From positions 62,001 through 126,000 of the forward strand of contig JAIUOB010000002.1 in NCBI GenBank assembly GCA_020161135.1: a stretch of DNA of 64,000 nucleotides, given 5' to 3'. This document shows, piece by piece, positions 1-9,300 of the stretch (positions are counted from its first letter, which is position 1; each line of letters begins with the position of its first letter). The stretch comes from Gemmatimonadota bacterium (GTDB lineage Bacteria; Gemmatimonadota; Gemmatimonadetes; Gemmatimonadales; Gemmatimonadaceae). A program made the position numbers and the translations under genes. The notes under the pieces were generated by a model. That model saw only the letters and a list, made by a program, of their open reading frames with translations. It was not told where the DNA came from and searched no databases.

Positions 1-74
1 GCGGCACCCGCCTGGCGCTTGGCTCTGCGCTGACGGCGGGCATCACCGTCCGCCCCGCGTCGCCGCGCGCCTGA
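1..74 (+). CDS. feoA: FeoA-like protein, C-terminal fragment
   Basis: An open frame enters from the left edge and stops at TGA 72-74. The readable tail, about 23 residues, contains LALGSALTAGITVRP. This resembles the last strand of FeoA/SH3-like domains, where a Leu-rich helix is followed by a hydrophobic strand ending in V-R-P. It lies 43 bp before feoB in the same direction, the usual feoA-feoB order. FeoA is a small cytoplasmic SH3-fold partner of the FeoB ferrous iron channel. The identification rests on a short tail plus context, so it is likely but not certain. Confidence 0.55.
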   Translation, partial: GTRLALGSALTAGITVRPASPRA

Positions 75-117
75 CGCGCTTGGCGCCGCGCCGCGCGACG
101 CCTCCGGTGAATCACCC

Positions 118-2295
118 GTGAGCACGCTGCAGCACCCCGACGCGCCCGGCGATGCTCGCGACGCTGGCAGCGCCTCCCCGGCCAACGACCGCGATGTCGT
201 GCGCGTCGCGATCATCGGCAATCCGAACACCGGAAAGACGACGCTGTTCAACGCGCTCACCGGCCTCCGGCAGCGCGTCGGCAACTTCGGGGGCGTCACC
301 GTCGAGCGCGTCGAAGGCAGCTTCCGCCTGCCCGATGGGCGTCGGGTGGCGCTTCTCGACCTGCCCGGGAGCTACTCGCTCTCCGCCGGCTCGCCCGACG
401 AGCAGATCGCCCTCGATGTGCTGCTGGGACGTGACGCCGATCGCTGGCGCCCCGATGTGGTGCTCGTCGTCGTCGATGCGGGCCACCTCGAACGCAACCT
501 GTTCCTGGCCGGACAAGTGCTGGAGCTGGGCGTGCCGGTCGTGGTGGCGCTCAATCAGATCGATGTCGCGACGGCCGATGGCGTGGCCATCGACATCCCC
601 GACTTCATCCACGAGCTCGGCGTGTCGGTGGTGCCCACCGTCGCGAAGCGCGGCGAGGGGCTCGAGCAGCTCAAGCGCGCGATCGTCACGGCGCTCACGC
701 TGCCCGCACCGGTGCGTCGCTTCACGTTGCCGACGCCGGCGCGCGAGGCACTCGCGCCCCTGGCCGAGTGCCTCGTGCAGGCCGGGCTCACGCGCAGCGC
801 AGCCGACATGGAGGCGCTGCGGCTGCTGAGCGTGTCGCGCAGCGAACCGCACCTCGCGGAGATCGCCGGCCTCGCACCGGCCGTGCAGGCGGCCAGCGCG
901 GCGATGCTCGCCGCCGGGTTTGCCCCGGCACGCTTCGAGTCGGAAGTGCGCTACGCCTGGATCGCCGAGGTGATCGACCGCACGGTGCGCCGCGAGGCGC
1001 ACGGCCGCCGCAACGTGAGCGACCGCATCGATCGCATCGCGCTGCACCGCTGGTGGGGGCCCGTGCTGTTCCTCGGTCTCATGGCGGTGGTGTTCCAGGC
1101 GGTCTTCTCCTGGGCCACGCCCCTCATGGATCTCATCGAAGGCGCGATCGGCGCTGCGGGGAGCGCGGTCGGCAGCGTGATGCCGGACGGCGACCTGCGC
1201 TCGCTCGTGGTCGATGGCGTGTTTGCCGGTGCGGGGTCGGTGCTCGTCTTCCTGCCGCAGATCGCGATCCTGTTCACCTTCATCGGCATCCTCGAGCATT
1301 CGGGGTACATGGCGCGCGCGGCCTTCCTCATGGATCGCGTGATGCGTCGCGTGGGGCTGCACGGTCGCAGCTTCATCCCCATGCTGTCGGGGTACGCCTG
1401 CGCCGTGCCCGGCATCATGGCGACGCGCACCATCGAGGACCCGCGCGACCGGCTGGCCACGATGATGGTCGTGCCGCTCATGAGCTGCTCGGCACGCTTG
1501 CCGGTGTACACGCTGCTCATCGGGGCCTTCGTGCCCGCGACGTCGCTCATCCCCGGCCTCACGCTGCAGGGCGCGACGATGCTGGCCATGTACCTGCTGG
1601 GCACGCTCGCGGCACTCGGTGTGGCGGCGCTGTTCCGCCGCACGCTGCTGCGCGGTCCCGTGCGCCCGATGATCCTCGAGCTGCCGCCGTATCGTCGCCC
1701 GAGTGTGCGTTCGCTCGCCGTGTCGGTCGCGCAGCGGTGCCAGCTCTTCCTGCGACGCGCCGGTACCGTCATCCTGGCGCTCTCCATCGTGCTGTGGGCG
1801 CTCGCGACCTATCCCAAGGCCGACCTGCCGGACACGCTCCCGGAGGCCGAGCGGCAGGAGCAGCAGCTCACGCATTCGGCGCTGGGCCGCATCGGGCACG
1901 CCATCGAACCCGCCGTGCGTCCGCTGGGGTATGACTGGAAGATCGCGGTGTCGATCGCGGCCAGCTTTGCCGCGCGCGAAGTGTTCGTCTCCACGATGGG
2001 CACCATCTACGGCGTGGGCAGCGAGGATGAAGCGGCGCTCGGAGAGCGCCTGCGGGCCGAGCAGCGGCCCGACGGGCGTGCGTCCTACACGCCGCTCGTG
2101 GCCGTCGGGCTCATGGTGTTCTACGTGTTCGCGCTCATGTGCATGAGCACGACCGCGGTGACGGTGCGCGAAGCTGGCGGGGGCGCACTGGGCTGGCGCT
2201 GGGCCGGCCTGCAGTTCGTGTACATGCTGGCGCTGGCCTATGGCGCCGCGTGGCTGGTGTACGCGGGTGGACGCGCCCTCGGCTTTGCCGGGTAG
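118..2295 (+). CDS. feoB: Ferrous iron transport protein B (FeoB)
   Basis: 725 residues with a GTG start. FeoB is an inner-membrane Fe2+ transporter with a cytosolic GTPase domain. The G1 loop GNPNTGKT is at residues 34-41, followed by a G3-type DLPGSYSL and the G4 motif NQID. The Gate/FeoB C-terminal half follows from about residue 315, with many hydrophobic segments and conserved Cys-containing membrane stretches such as LSGYACAVPGIM and PLMSCSARLPVYTLL. The length is near the family norm. It follows a probable feoA and precedes a small Cys-rich Feo protein, so the three make a compact feo unit for Fe(II) uptake. No Fur box was confidently seen because the upstream region is outside the window. 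Confidence 0.97.
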   Translation: MSTLQHPDAPGDARDAGSASPANDRDVVRVAIIGNPNTGKTTLFNALTGLRQRVGNFGGVTVERVEGSFRLPDGRRVALLDLPGSYSLSAGSPDEQIALDVLLGRDADRWRPDVVLVVVDAGHLERNLFLAGQVLELGVPVVVALNQIDVATADGVAIDIPDFIHELGVSVVPTVAKRGEGLEQLKRAIVTALTLPAPVRRFTLPTPAREALAPLAECLVQAGLTRSAADMEALRLLSVSRSEPHLAEIAGLAPAVQAASAAMLAAGFAPARFESEVRYAWIAEVIDRTVRREAHGRRNVSDRIDRIALHRWWGPVLFLGLMAVVFQAVFSWATPLMDLIEGAIGAAGSAVGSVMPDGDLRSLVVDGVFAGAGSVLVFLPQIAILFTFIGILEHSGYMARAAFLMDRVMRRVGLHGRSFIPMLSGYACAVPGIMATRTIEDPRDRLATMMVVPLMSCSARLPVYTLLIGAFVPATSLIPGLTLQGATMLAMYLLGTLAALGVAALFRRTLLRGPVRPMILELPPYRRPSVRSLAVSVAQRCQLFLRRAGTVILALSIVLWALATYPKADLPDTLPEAERQEQQLTHSALGRIGHAIEPAVRPLGYDWKIAVSIAASFAAREVFVSTMGTIYGVGSEDEAALGERLRAEQRPDGRASYTPLVAVGLMVFYVFALMCMSTTAVTVREAGGGALGWRWAGLQFVYMLALAYGAAWLVYAGGRALGFAG

Positions 2296-2323
2296 CGCGC
2301 ATGATGCAGCCTGGGGAGGTTCG

Positions 2324-2461
2324 ATGACGACACAGACGCTGGTGGTGCTGGTGGTGCTGACCATCGCGGCGGGATATCTCGCGCGCCGCGCGTGGATCGC
2401 CGTGCGTGCCGCGCGCGCGCCCAAGGGCGGCTGCGGGCACGACTGCGGCTGCGCTCACTGA
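2324..2461 (+). CDS. FeoB-associated Cys-rich membrane protein
   Basis: 45 residues. A strong Shine-Dalgarno (GGGGAGG at 2313-2319) lies a few bases before ATG 2324, which decides the start. The N-terminal half is one membrane segment (about residues 5-22), followed by an Arg-rich stretch and a Cys cluster, GGCGHDCGCAH, at the end. This architecture matches the small FeoB-associated Cys-rich proteins encoded just after feoB in many bacteria; their role is thought to be accessory to Fe(II) transport but is not established. The gene ends 4 bp before the stop of the convergent gene at 2466. Confidence 0.78.
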   Translation: MTTQTLVVLVVLTIAAGYLARRAWIAVRAARAPKGGCGHDCGCAH

Positions 2462-2465
2462 GCGC

Positions 2466-3245
2466 TCACTGATCCGACAGCACCTCGGCCACGGCCACCC
2501 ACGCCTCGTCGGCGGCCGCGTAGGCCACCTGCACCGTCTGCACCCACCGCCGCCAGTCGGCAAAGACGGTGTCGCTCGCGGCACCGCGTACCGCCTCGCC
2601 CGCCACGTGCATGTGCGTGAGCGCGTCGAGCAGCGGCGCGGCCTCATCCTCCAGCGCCGCTTCGAGCGCGCGACGCTCGGCGGCGTCGGTGGCGGCCCGC
2701 GTGGCCGCGATCTCCTCGATGGCCCGGGCGACGTCGGCGGCGAGCGCCCGCCCCTGCAGCAGCGCGACCTGACGCGCCGGATCGGTGACGTCGTGCACCG
2801 CGCGTCGGGCTGCGACAAAGGGCGCGAACCAGCGATCGTGCGCCGCGTGCAAGGCAGCCGGACTGCGCACGGCGCCGAAGGCGCGCAGGCCGCGCGTGAG
2901 CTCCGGCAGTCTCCCCAACTGTGCGCACAACTGCAGCAGGAGCGGCCGGAGCGCCTCGTCGCCGCTCAGCTCCAGCACGTCATGATCGCGCAGGTAGAGG
3001 CGCGCGCTGGTCGCCCCGACGTCGACGCCATCGATACCATCGAAGGCCAGCACCCAGGGCATGGCTGAGGACCAGGCGAGACGGAGCCCGGCCGGTTCGA
3101 GCGTGACCCGCGCGGCCGCATCGAGTTCCCGTCCGCGCACGATGCCGCGCGCCCGCACCTCGGCGGCGTAGCCCGCAGCGCGTGCTGCGTCGTCAGCCGT
3201 CGCGTCGACGTGTGCATCGCCCGACGCAGGCCGGTGGTCGCTCAT
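2466..3245 (-). CDS. Hypothetical protein, last gene of the EamA-HAD operon
   Basis: 259 residues, no recognised family. The first 30 residues are acidic and Ala-rich. Residues about 30-110 look like a small beta-rich domain (strands such as ARVTLEPAGLRLAWS and ARLYLRDHDVLELSG, reminiscent of a PH-like fold). The remainder is predicted helical, with long Ala/Glu/Arg heptad-like stretches. No signal peptide or membrane segment. Its ATG overlaps the TGA of the upstream HAD gene (ATGA at 3245-3242), so the two are probably translationally coupled. The function is unknown; the PH-like reading is by eye only. Confidence 0.75.
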   Translation of the reverse strand: MSDHRPASGDAHVDATADDAARAAGYAAEVRARGIVRGRELDAAARVTLEPAGLRLAWSSAMPWVLAFDGIDGVDVGATSARLYLRDHDVLELSGDEALRPLLLQLCAQLGRLPELTRGLRAFGAVRSPAALHAAHDRWFAPFVAARRAVHDVTDPARQVALLQGRALAADVARAIEEIAATRAATDAAERRALEAALEDEAAPLLDALTHMHVAGEAVRGAASDTVFADWRRWVQTVQVAYAAADEAWVAVAEVLSDQ

Positions 3246-3964
3246 GCGAGAATCGCCTCGATGACGCGGTGGGTGTCCTCGAGCGTCGCGAAGGTCGCGT
3301 ACGGCGCGTGCGATGCCAACTCGTCCACACCATAGCGCCCGGTCGCGACGGCGAGCGCGCGCACACCGAGGCTGCGGCCGCAGTCGATGTCGGCCGGCGT
3401 GTCACCGATGATCACGAGCTGCGGGCCCGGCACGTCGACGCCCAGATGCTGCGTGGCGCGCTCGCGCGCGATGGCGGGGAGCGCCGGCCGGTCTTCGTGA
3501 TCGCACCCGAACGCCCCGACGGCGAAGGCGTCGATGTCGAGCTGCACCGCCGCCAGCTTGCGCGCCGCACCGGCGCGCACATTGCCGGTGAGCAGCCCGA
3601 GCGTGACCGCGGGTTCGCGTGACAGCGTGGCAAGCAGCACATCCACTCCGGCGCACTGTTGGGCGACGTCGGGCTCGGTGCTGAGGATCGCGTCGAGGTG
3701 CACAAGGTAGCGCGCCACGAGGGCATCGAACGTGGCGTCGATGGCGTCGTCGGCCAGCCCCGCATGCCGCAGTTGCGCGCGCACGATCTGTCGATCGGTG
3801 CGCCCGTCATAGTGATAGTGCGGATCGCCGCGCACACCCAGCACCTCGTCGAACGCCAGGTCCATCGCGCGCCGGCCCGCGCGATCGGTGCGCAGCAGCG
3901 TGCCGTCGATGTCGAACAGCACCACACGATGCGCGGCATCCACGATGCGGACCTGCGACGTCAT
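3242..3964 (-). CDS. HAD-superfamily hydrolase (phosphoglycolate phosphatase-like)
   Basis: 240 residues. Motif I is VLFDIDGTLLRTD near residue 17 (DxDGT nucleophile and acid/base Asp). A helical cap follows, then motif II at LGLLTGN. A Lys in ARKLAAVQL is the probable motif III residue, and IIGDTPADIDCGRSLG is motif IV. Length and motif order match Gph/beta-phosphoglucomutase-type phosphatases acting on small phosphorylated metabolites. The start is ATG at 3964 because it overlaps the EamA stop as ATGA; longer upstream readings would run through the EamA gene. Given the glycolate oxidase genes elsewhere in the window, phosphoglycolate is a possible substrate, but nothing here proves it. Confidence 0.9.
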   Translation of the reverse strand: MTSQVRIVDAAHRVVLFDIDGTLLRTDRAGRRAMDLAFDEVLGVRGDPHYHYDGRTDRQIVRAQLRHAGLADDAIDATFDALVARYLVHLDAILSTEPDVAQQCAGVDVLLATLSREPAVTLGLLTGNVRAGAARKLAAVQLDIDAFAVGAFGCDHEDRPALPAIARERATQHLGVDVPGPQLVIIGDTPADIDCGRSLGVRALAVATGRYGVDELASHAPYATFATLEDTHRVIEAILA

Positions 3965-4959
3965 GCGCCCACGCTGGTGGAGGCCTCGGCATCGGCCACC
4001 GCCGCCGTGCGGGCGGCGGGCGGACGCACGAGGCGGGAGACCACCAATCCGCCCATGATCGATGCCGCACCCACCAACTGCCAGGTGGTGGGCTGCTCGT
4101 GCAGGGCAACGGCGGCGACGATGAGCGCGATGACAGGCTGCAAGTTGCTGTACATGGCCGTGCGTGTCGGGCCCAGCACCCGCACGCCGCGATAGAAGAG
4201 GAGATAGGCGATCACGAGCGCACCGATGCCGGCGTACGCGATGGACGCCCAGGCGCGTCCCGGCACGGTACCCCAACTGATGCGCAGCAGGTCCGGCACG
4301 GCGACCAGCACGATGACCGCCGCCCCGCTCGCCATGGTGATGGCGGAGAGCTGCAGCGGATGCACCCGCTCGGTGTAGGGCTGGAGCAGCACGGTGAAGA
4401 ACGCCCACGCCACACTCCCTCCCGCAATGAGCACCGCACCGAGCAGCGGCTGTCCCCCCGCGTCGCCGAACCCCTGCGTGCTCCCCACCACGCACGCCAC
4501 ACCCACGAGCTGCAGGCCGATGCCGAACCAGGCCCGCGCGCCAGGCCAACCGCGCCCCAGCAGCTTGCCGATGATGGCGATCCACGCCGGTCCGGCGGCC
4601 ACGATGAGGGCGGCGACGCCCGCGCGTGTGCGCGCGAGGCCGAAGATGAACAGGAGCTGGTACAGGCCATTCCCCAGCACCCCGAGCGCGAGCAGCGCGC
4701 GCACGTCGCGGCCGGTTGGGCGTGCCGCGTCGCGCGCGGTGGTCGCCACCAGCGCGAGCACGAGGGCCGCCAGCAGGATGCGCGCGCCATTGAACGCGAG
4801 CGGCGGCAGCGCGGTGAGCCCCACCTTCACCACGCTGTAGTTCACGCCCCAGATGACCGCCATGACCACGAGGCCGAGATCGGTCATGCCGAAGTGGTGC
4901 GACGCCTCGGCCGGCGTGCCGCCGGCAGCAGGCCGCCGGGACGCGGACAGCGTGGTCAT
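3961..4959 (-). CDS. EamA/DMT-family transporter
   Basis: 332 residues from ATG 4959 (an upstream in-frame ATG at 4983 would add 8 residues). About ten hydrophobic segments are arranged as two homologous EamA halves: MAVIWGVNYSVVKVG opens repeat one, and a second repeat starts near GSVAWAFFTVLLQPY. YRGVRVLGPTRTAMYSNLQPVIALIVA is the characteristic C-terminal EamA signature. Such permeases export amino acids, nucleosides or other small metabolites across the inner membrane. It is the first gene of a three-gene reverse operon with ATGA overlaps and is divergent from the gene at 5014. Substrate unknown. Confidence 0.92.
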   Translation of the reverse strand: MTTLSASRRPAAGGTPAEASHHFGMTDLGLVVMAVIWGVNYSVVKVGLTALPPLAFNGARILLAALVLALVATTARDAARPTGRDVRALLALGVLGNGLYQLLFIFGLARTRAGVAALIVAAGPAWIAIIGKLLGRGWPGARAWFGIGLQLVGVACVVGSTQGFGDAGGQPLLGAVLIAGGSVAWAFFTVLLQPYTERVHPLQLSAITMASGAAVIVLVAVPDLLRISWGTVPGRAWASIAYAGIGALVIAYLLFYRGVRVLGPTRTAMYSNLQPVIALIVAAVALHEQPTTWQLVGAASIMGGLVVSRLVRPPAARTAAVADAEASTSVGA

Positions 4960-5001
4960 GCCGGAATGTAGACGACGCGCCACGCCCGCAGCCAGCGCCG
5001 G

Positions 5002-5013
5002 TTATCTTGGGCC
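5002..5013 (+). promoter_or_regulatory. Putative leaderless promoter (-10 box)
   Basis: TTATCT at 5002-5007 lies six bases before ATG 5014. A transcript starting about 7 bases after the box would begin at the start codon. The same TTATCTTG string precedes ATG 21398. No Shine-Dalgarno is seen. Confidence 0.45.
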
Positions 5014-5448
5014 ATGCATGTTTCCTTTGCGCTCTTCGCCGACGCCGCCAACATCTCGCAGGAAGGGAAGCTCAACATCCTCGGGATCTTCGATGCGGTG
5101 CACGTGGGGCAGCTGCCGGCGCTGCATCCGCGCGCCACGTTCGTCGTCCGCATCAAGGCCACGCCGTCCGATGCCGGCGGCCACCCGATGCTCGTCCGCT
5201 GGATCAATCCGCGCGGCGCCGAACTGTGGCGCTCAGAGGCCGAGCTCGAGGTGGGGGCGCCGCCGCCGGGATCGACCGAGCTGGACATGCCGGTCATCCT
5301 GCAGCTCGACCTCCCACTCGACATGCTCGGCGACTATCGCATGACCGTGACGCTGGGCGACCGGCCGGAAGTGGCAAGTGTGCTGCATGTGCGCGGGGGC
5401 GCGCCGCAGCCGGTCGTCCCGCCGCCCTCGGGCCAGTTGGTCAGCTAG
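5014..5448 (+). CDS. Small conserved protein, DUF6941-like
   Basis: 144 residues beginning MHVSFALFADAANISQEGK. The N-terminal pattern ADAAN-x-SQEGKLNILGIFD is one I associate with the DUF6941 family of small uncharacterised proteins (recalled, not searched). It is predicted all-beta: alternating strands such as ATFVVRIKATPSD, ELDMPVILQLDLPLD and DYRMTVTLGD, ending with a Pro-rich tail. No signal peptide. It stands alone, divergent from the EamA operon and convergent with the NlpC/P60 gene. Its -10-like box sits directly before the ATG, suggesting a leaderless message. Function unknown. Confidence 0.85.
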   Translation: MHVSFALFADAANISQEGKLNILGIFDAVHVGQLPALHPRATFVVRIKATPSDAGGHPMLVRWINPRGAELWRSEAELEVGAPPPGSTELDMPVILQLDLPLDMLGDYRMTVTLGDRPEVASVLHVRGGAPQPVVPPPSGQLVS

Positions 5449-5486
5449 CCCGCACGCGCGACCGCCAGGCGACGGTCGCGCGCGAC

Positions 5487-6263
5487 TCACATCGGCACGC
5501 GGTGCACGCCGGTGCACTGCGAGCGCAATCGGGCCGTGTACGCGTCGTCGGCTGACAGGTTGTCGATGGCCACGCCGCCGCGCAGCAGGGCGCTGTGAAT
5601 CATCCGTCCGTCGCCCAGCGCGGCGCCCACATGCGTCACCCTGCGGTCGTCACGATCGGAGAAGAACAGCAGGTCGCCGGCGGGATGCACGGCCGAGGCA
5701 TCCTCATGCACCGCCGGTGTGGCCGCCGCCTGCTGCCACGCGTCGCGCGGCAGCACCACCCCATGCAGGCCGAACACCCGCTGCACGAGGCCGGAGCAGT
5801 CGACGCCCCACGGCGTCACGCCGCCCCACTGATAGGCGGTGCCGCTGAACCAGGTCACCGCGCTGTTTGCGGCGGCACGGGCGTCGCGCGGAAAGCGCCG
5901 CGCGCGGTCATCCGCCTCGATGGCCTCGCCGTCGACGATGTCACAGGACGGCGGCACACGCGCGCCGAGGGGCAGCGCACGCCGCGCGCCCTGGGCATCA
6001 CGCACGACACACCCGAGCGACAGGCGCCACGTGCCCTCACCGCCGGAGCAGGCCGTGAGGTAGCCGACGTGGGTCCATCCCTCGTAGTCGTCCGCGCCGC
6101 GCACGCGCAACCAGTCGCCCCGTCCGTCGACGAGGCGCACCACGTCGCCCGCAACGAGCTGTGAGATGGGCGACGACGCGATGCGCGCGTCGGCCAGCAG
6201 CGGCGCCACGGCGGCGCGCACGGTGAACCGATCGGCCGTCGAAGCCTGAGACGAACTGGTCAT
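5487..6263 (-). CDS. SH3-domain NlpC/P60 cysteine peptidase (YkfC-like)
   Basis: 258 residues. Two bacterial SH3-like segments span about residues 12-70 and 78-120 (DGRGDWLRVRGADDYEGWTHVGYL is the first). An NlpC/P60 domain spans about 130-255. Catalytic Cys is in VDCSGLVQRVFGLHG and His in THVGAALGDGRMIHS. The family hydrolyses gamma-D-Glu-diamino acid bonds in peptidoglycan peptides. There is no signal peptide or membrane segment, so it more likely acts in the cytoplasm on recycled muropeptides, like YkfC or dipeptidyl-peptidase VI, than as a secreted autolysin. It is transcribed in the same direction as, and downstream of, the large sensor gene (45-bp gap). Confidence 0.9.
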   Translation of the reverse strand: MTSSSQASTADRFTVRAAVAPLLADARIASSPISQLVAGDVVRLVDGRGDWLRVRGADDYEGWTHVGYLTACSGGEGTWRLSLGCVVRDAQGARRALPLGARVPPSCDIVDGEAIEADDRARRFPRDARAAANSAVTWFSGTAYQWGGVTPWGVDCSGLVQRVFGLHGVVLPRDAWQQAAATPAVHEDASAVHPAGDLLFFSDRDDRRVTHVGAALGDGRMIHSALLRGGVAIDNLSADDAYTARLRSQCTGVHRVPM

Positions 6264-6308
6264 GTGCAGAAGACGGAAGAGCGCGGCGTCAACGCCGCTC
6301 GCAGGAAG

Positions 6309-9300
6309 TCAGGGAGTCGCGAGGCACTGCTCGACACGCGCGGCCAGCTCGGCCAGCGTGAACGGCTTCGCCAGCACCGGGCGCCCGGTCGCCCGGACGA
6401 AGCGCGCCGCACTCTCGCTGTGCAGGTCGCCCGTCATGAACAACACGCGAGAGGCCTGTTCCGGGTCCCGACTTGCGATGGTCTGGTAGACCTGCTCCCC
6501 GGTGAGGTCGCTCATGCGGAGGTCGAGCAGCACCAGGTCGTAGCTGTGTCCGGCGATGAGGGACAGGGCGGCCGTCCCACCGTCGGCGACATCCACCGCG
6601 TAGCCCCGACCGCGCAGGAACCGACCGATGGTCGTGCGCAGCGTGACTTCGTCCTCGATGAGCAGCACGCGCGGCTGCCCCTCGACGGCCTCGGTGCCCG
6701 CCGGCGGGGTCCGACGGACCGTTGCCGGAATCTCCACCGTGAGTGGCGCCGGTTCGCGCGGCGCTGCCTCCTGCACATCGCCTTCGCGCACCGCCGCGGG
6801 CAGGCGCACCGTGCAGGTCACCCCCTCGCCCTCGCGCGAGCGGATGTCGAGCCAGCCGTCATGGTCACGCACGATGGTGTGCGCGATGGTGAGCCCCAGG
6901 CCGCGATGTCCGCGGGTGGCGCGCGTCGTGAAGAGCGGCTCGGTCACGCGCGGCAGGTCCTCCTCGGGGATGCCGGGCCCGGAGTCGCGCACTTCGATCG
7001 AGACCGCACCACCCTCGTCGCGCGTCGTGATCGTGATGTGGCGGGGACCCGGGTAGTCGGCGAGGGCATCCTCGGCGTTCGCCAGCAGGTTCGACAACAC
7101 CTGCTGGAAACGCAGCGGATCGACCTCCACCGGCGGCAACGTCTCCGCGAGCACTTCGTGCAGCTCGATGCCGGCCGTTCGCAGCGACGAGCGATGCAGC
7201 TCGAGGGCGCGACGCACCAGGGCCACCACATCACCCGGCCCCTGCGCGCCATCGGTGGCGGCGATGGCCGTGGCCCCGTCGAGCAACTGGCTGACGATGC
7301 GCGACGCGCGCTGCGCCTCCACGACCATCTGGTCGAGCGCCCGGCGGTCTTCGGCTGACAACGTCGGCGAACCCGCGTGCAACTCGGCCAGCGCGAGCAG
7401 GCTTGCCAGGGGGTTGTTGAGTTCGTTGGCAACGCGTCCCAGCGACTGGCCCACCGCGGCGAGACGCGCCTGCTGACCGCGTGCTTCCCGTTGCACTTCA
7501 TCGTTGGTGATGTCGCGCACGATGCCGAGCGCGCCCACCACCACGCCGTTCTCGTGAATCGGCGCCGAGGTGACCGTCGTGAGTCGCGATCCCTGCACAC
7601 CAAGGCATCGGATCTGCGCGCGACGCCGCTCACCAGCCAGCGTCGCATTCATGACCTGCTCGGCCTCGCGGCGGTCGGCGGGATCGACGAGCAGCAGGTA
7701 GTGCTGCCCGATGATCTGCTGTCGTGTGAGCCCCGACTCGGTGAGGAAGCCGGCATTGACCGACATGAACCGGCCGGCAAGATCGACCGTGTAGATGGCG
7801 TCGGTCGCGCTCTCGACGAGGCGCGTGTACAGCGCCTCGGACCGCTCGCGGGCGAGGGTATCGGCGCGCTGACGCGTGACGTCACGCAGGCACGCCACCG
7901 ACCCCGTGATCTCGCCGAGCTCGATGAGCGGCGCCGAGCCCACCTCGACCACGCGACGGGTCCCGTCGGCGCGCAACACCTCGCACTCGTACTGTTGCGG
8001 CTTGCCGGCGCGCACGAGCGTCTCGTGACGACGCACGTCGGTGAAGAAGCCCGGCGCGATGAGCTGCTCGGCCGGCACGGCCGACAGGTCGGTGCGCCCG
8101 AAGAGCGCGAGGGCGGCGGGATTCGCGAACGAGATGCGTCCGCGCAGGTCGGTGATGACGATGCCGTCCGACACCGTGTCGAGCACGGCGCGATGCTGCT
8201 CGGCCAGGCGCGACACGTCGGACACGTCGTCGAAGGTGATCACGCAGCCGCCGTCGGGGTGCGGCGCCGCGACGAGGGAGAAGAGCCGGCCGTTGGACGA
8301 GACGCGCACCGTGCCGCGCACCGGCACGCCGTCACGTCGTGCGCCGGCGATGAACGCGTCGACGTTGAGCCCCTCGGGGGTGTCCCCGGCACCGACCAGC
8401 GCGTCGCGGAAGCGCTGTCCGAGCAGCCCCGGGATCGTGCGCCCGCACAGCTCGGCGGCGCGCGCGTTGCAGCGGCTCACCGTGAGCGCCTCCTCGAGGA
8501 CGACGAGTCCACTCGCCGTCGAATCGAAGGCGAGCTTCCACTCCTTCGTGGCCTTCTCGACCTCCTCGAACAGCCGCGCGTTGTCGATCGCCACCGCCAC
8601 CTGGTCGGCGAGACGCCGCAGCACCTTCGCGTCGTCCTGGTCGAACGGGCGCTCGCGATCGAGCACGGCGATGGCGCCGATGGTCCCGCGCCCCGTGGCG
8701 AGCGGCGCGATGATCGCCCGCTGGATGCGGGCCAGCGTGCTCACGACCCGACTGAGGGCGAACTCCGGGGTGAACTCGTTGATGAGGATCAACTCGTTCG
8801 TGAGCGTCGCCCGGCCGGCCAGGCTTGCGTGCACCGGCAGGTGCAGGCCCCCCAGCACGTCGGCGCTGCCGATCGCGGCGACAATGTGCAGGTATTCGCC
8901 GTTGCGCAGCGCGATGCACGCGCCCTCGACGCCGAGCAGCGACAGCGTGTGCCGCAGGATCAGGCGCAGCACCTCGCCCAGCCGCAGCGACTCCCCGACG
9001 GCGCGCGCGACATCGGCGAGCGCCTCCGTCGTGCGCCGCTCGCGCTCACTCTCCGCATAGCGCCGCGCGTTGGCCACGGCGGTCGCCGCCTGCGACGCCA
9101 TCGTGGCGAGCACCTCCTGGTCCTCGTTGCTGTACGCGTCGGCGGCCGTGCTGTGCACGGCAAGCACGCCGATGAGCCGGATGCCGACGCGCATGGGCAC
9201 CGCCAGCACCGACGTGGCCGCGCCCGATTCGCCGACGACGTCGTACAGCGACAGCGGCGGCGCGAGCCCCGCCTTGTCCCGCGCCCGATCGGCCTCGCGG

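Noticed and set aside
112..2424. A 770-codon reverse frame across feoB.
   Set aside because: Complementary to a clear FeoB; composition (His, Arg, Gln rich) is typical of antisense frames in high-GC DNA.
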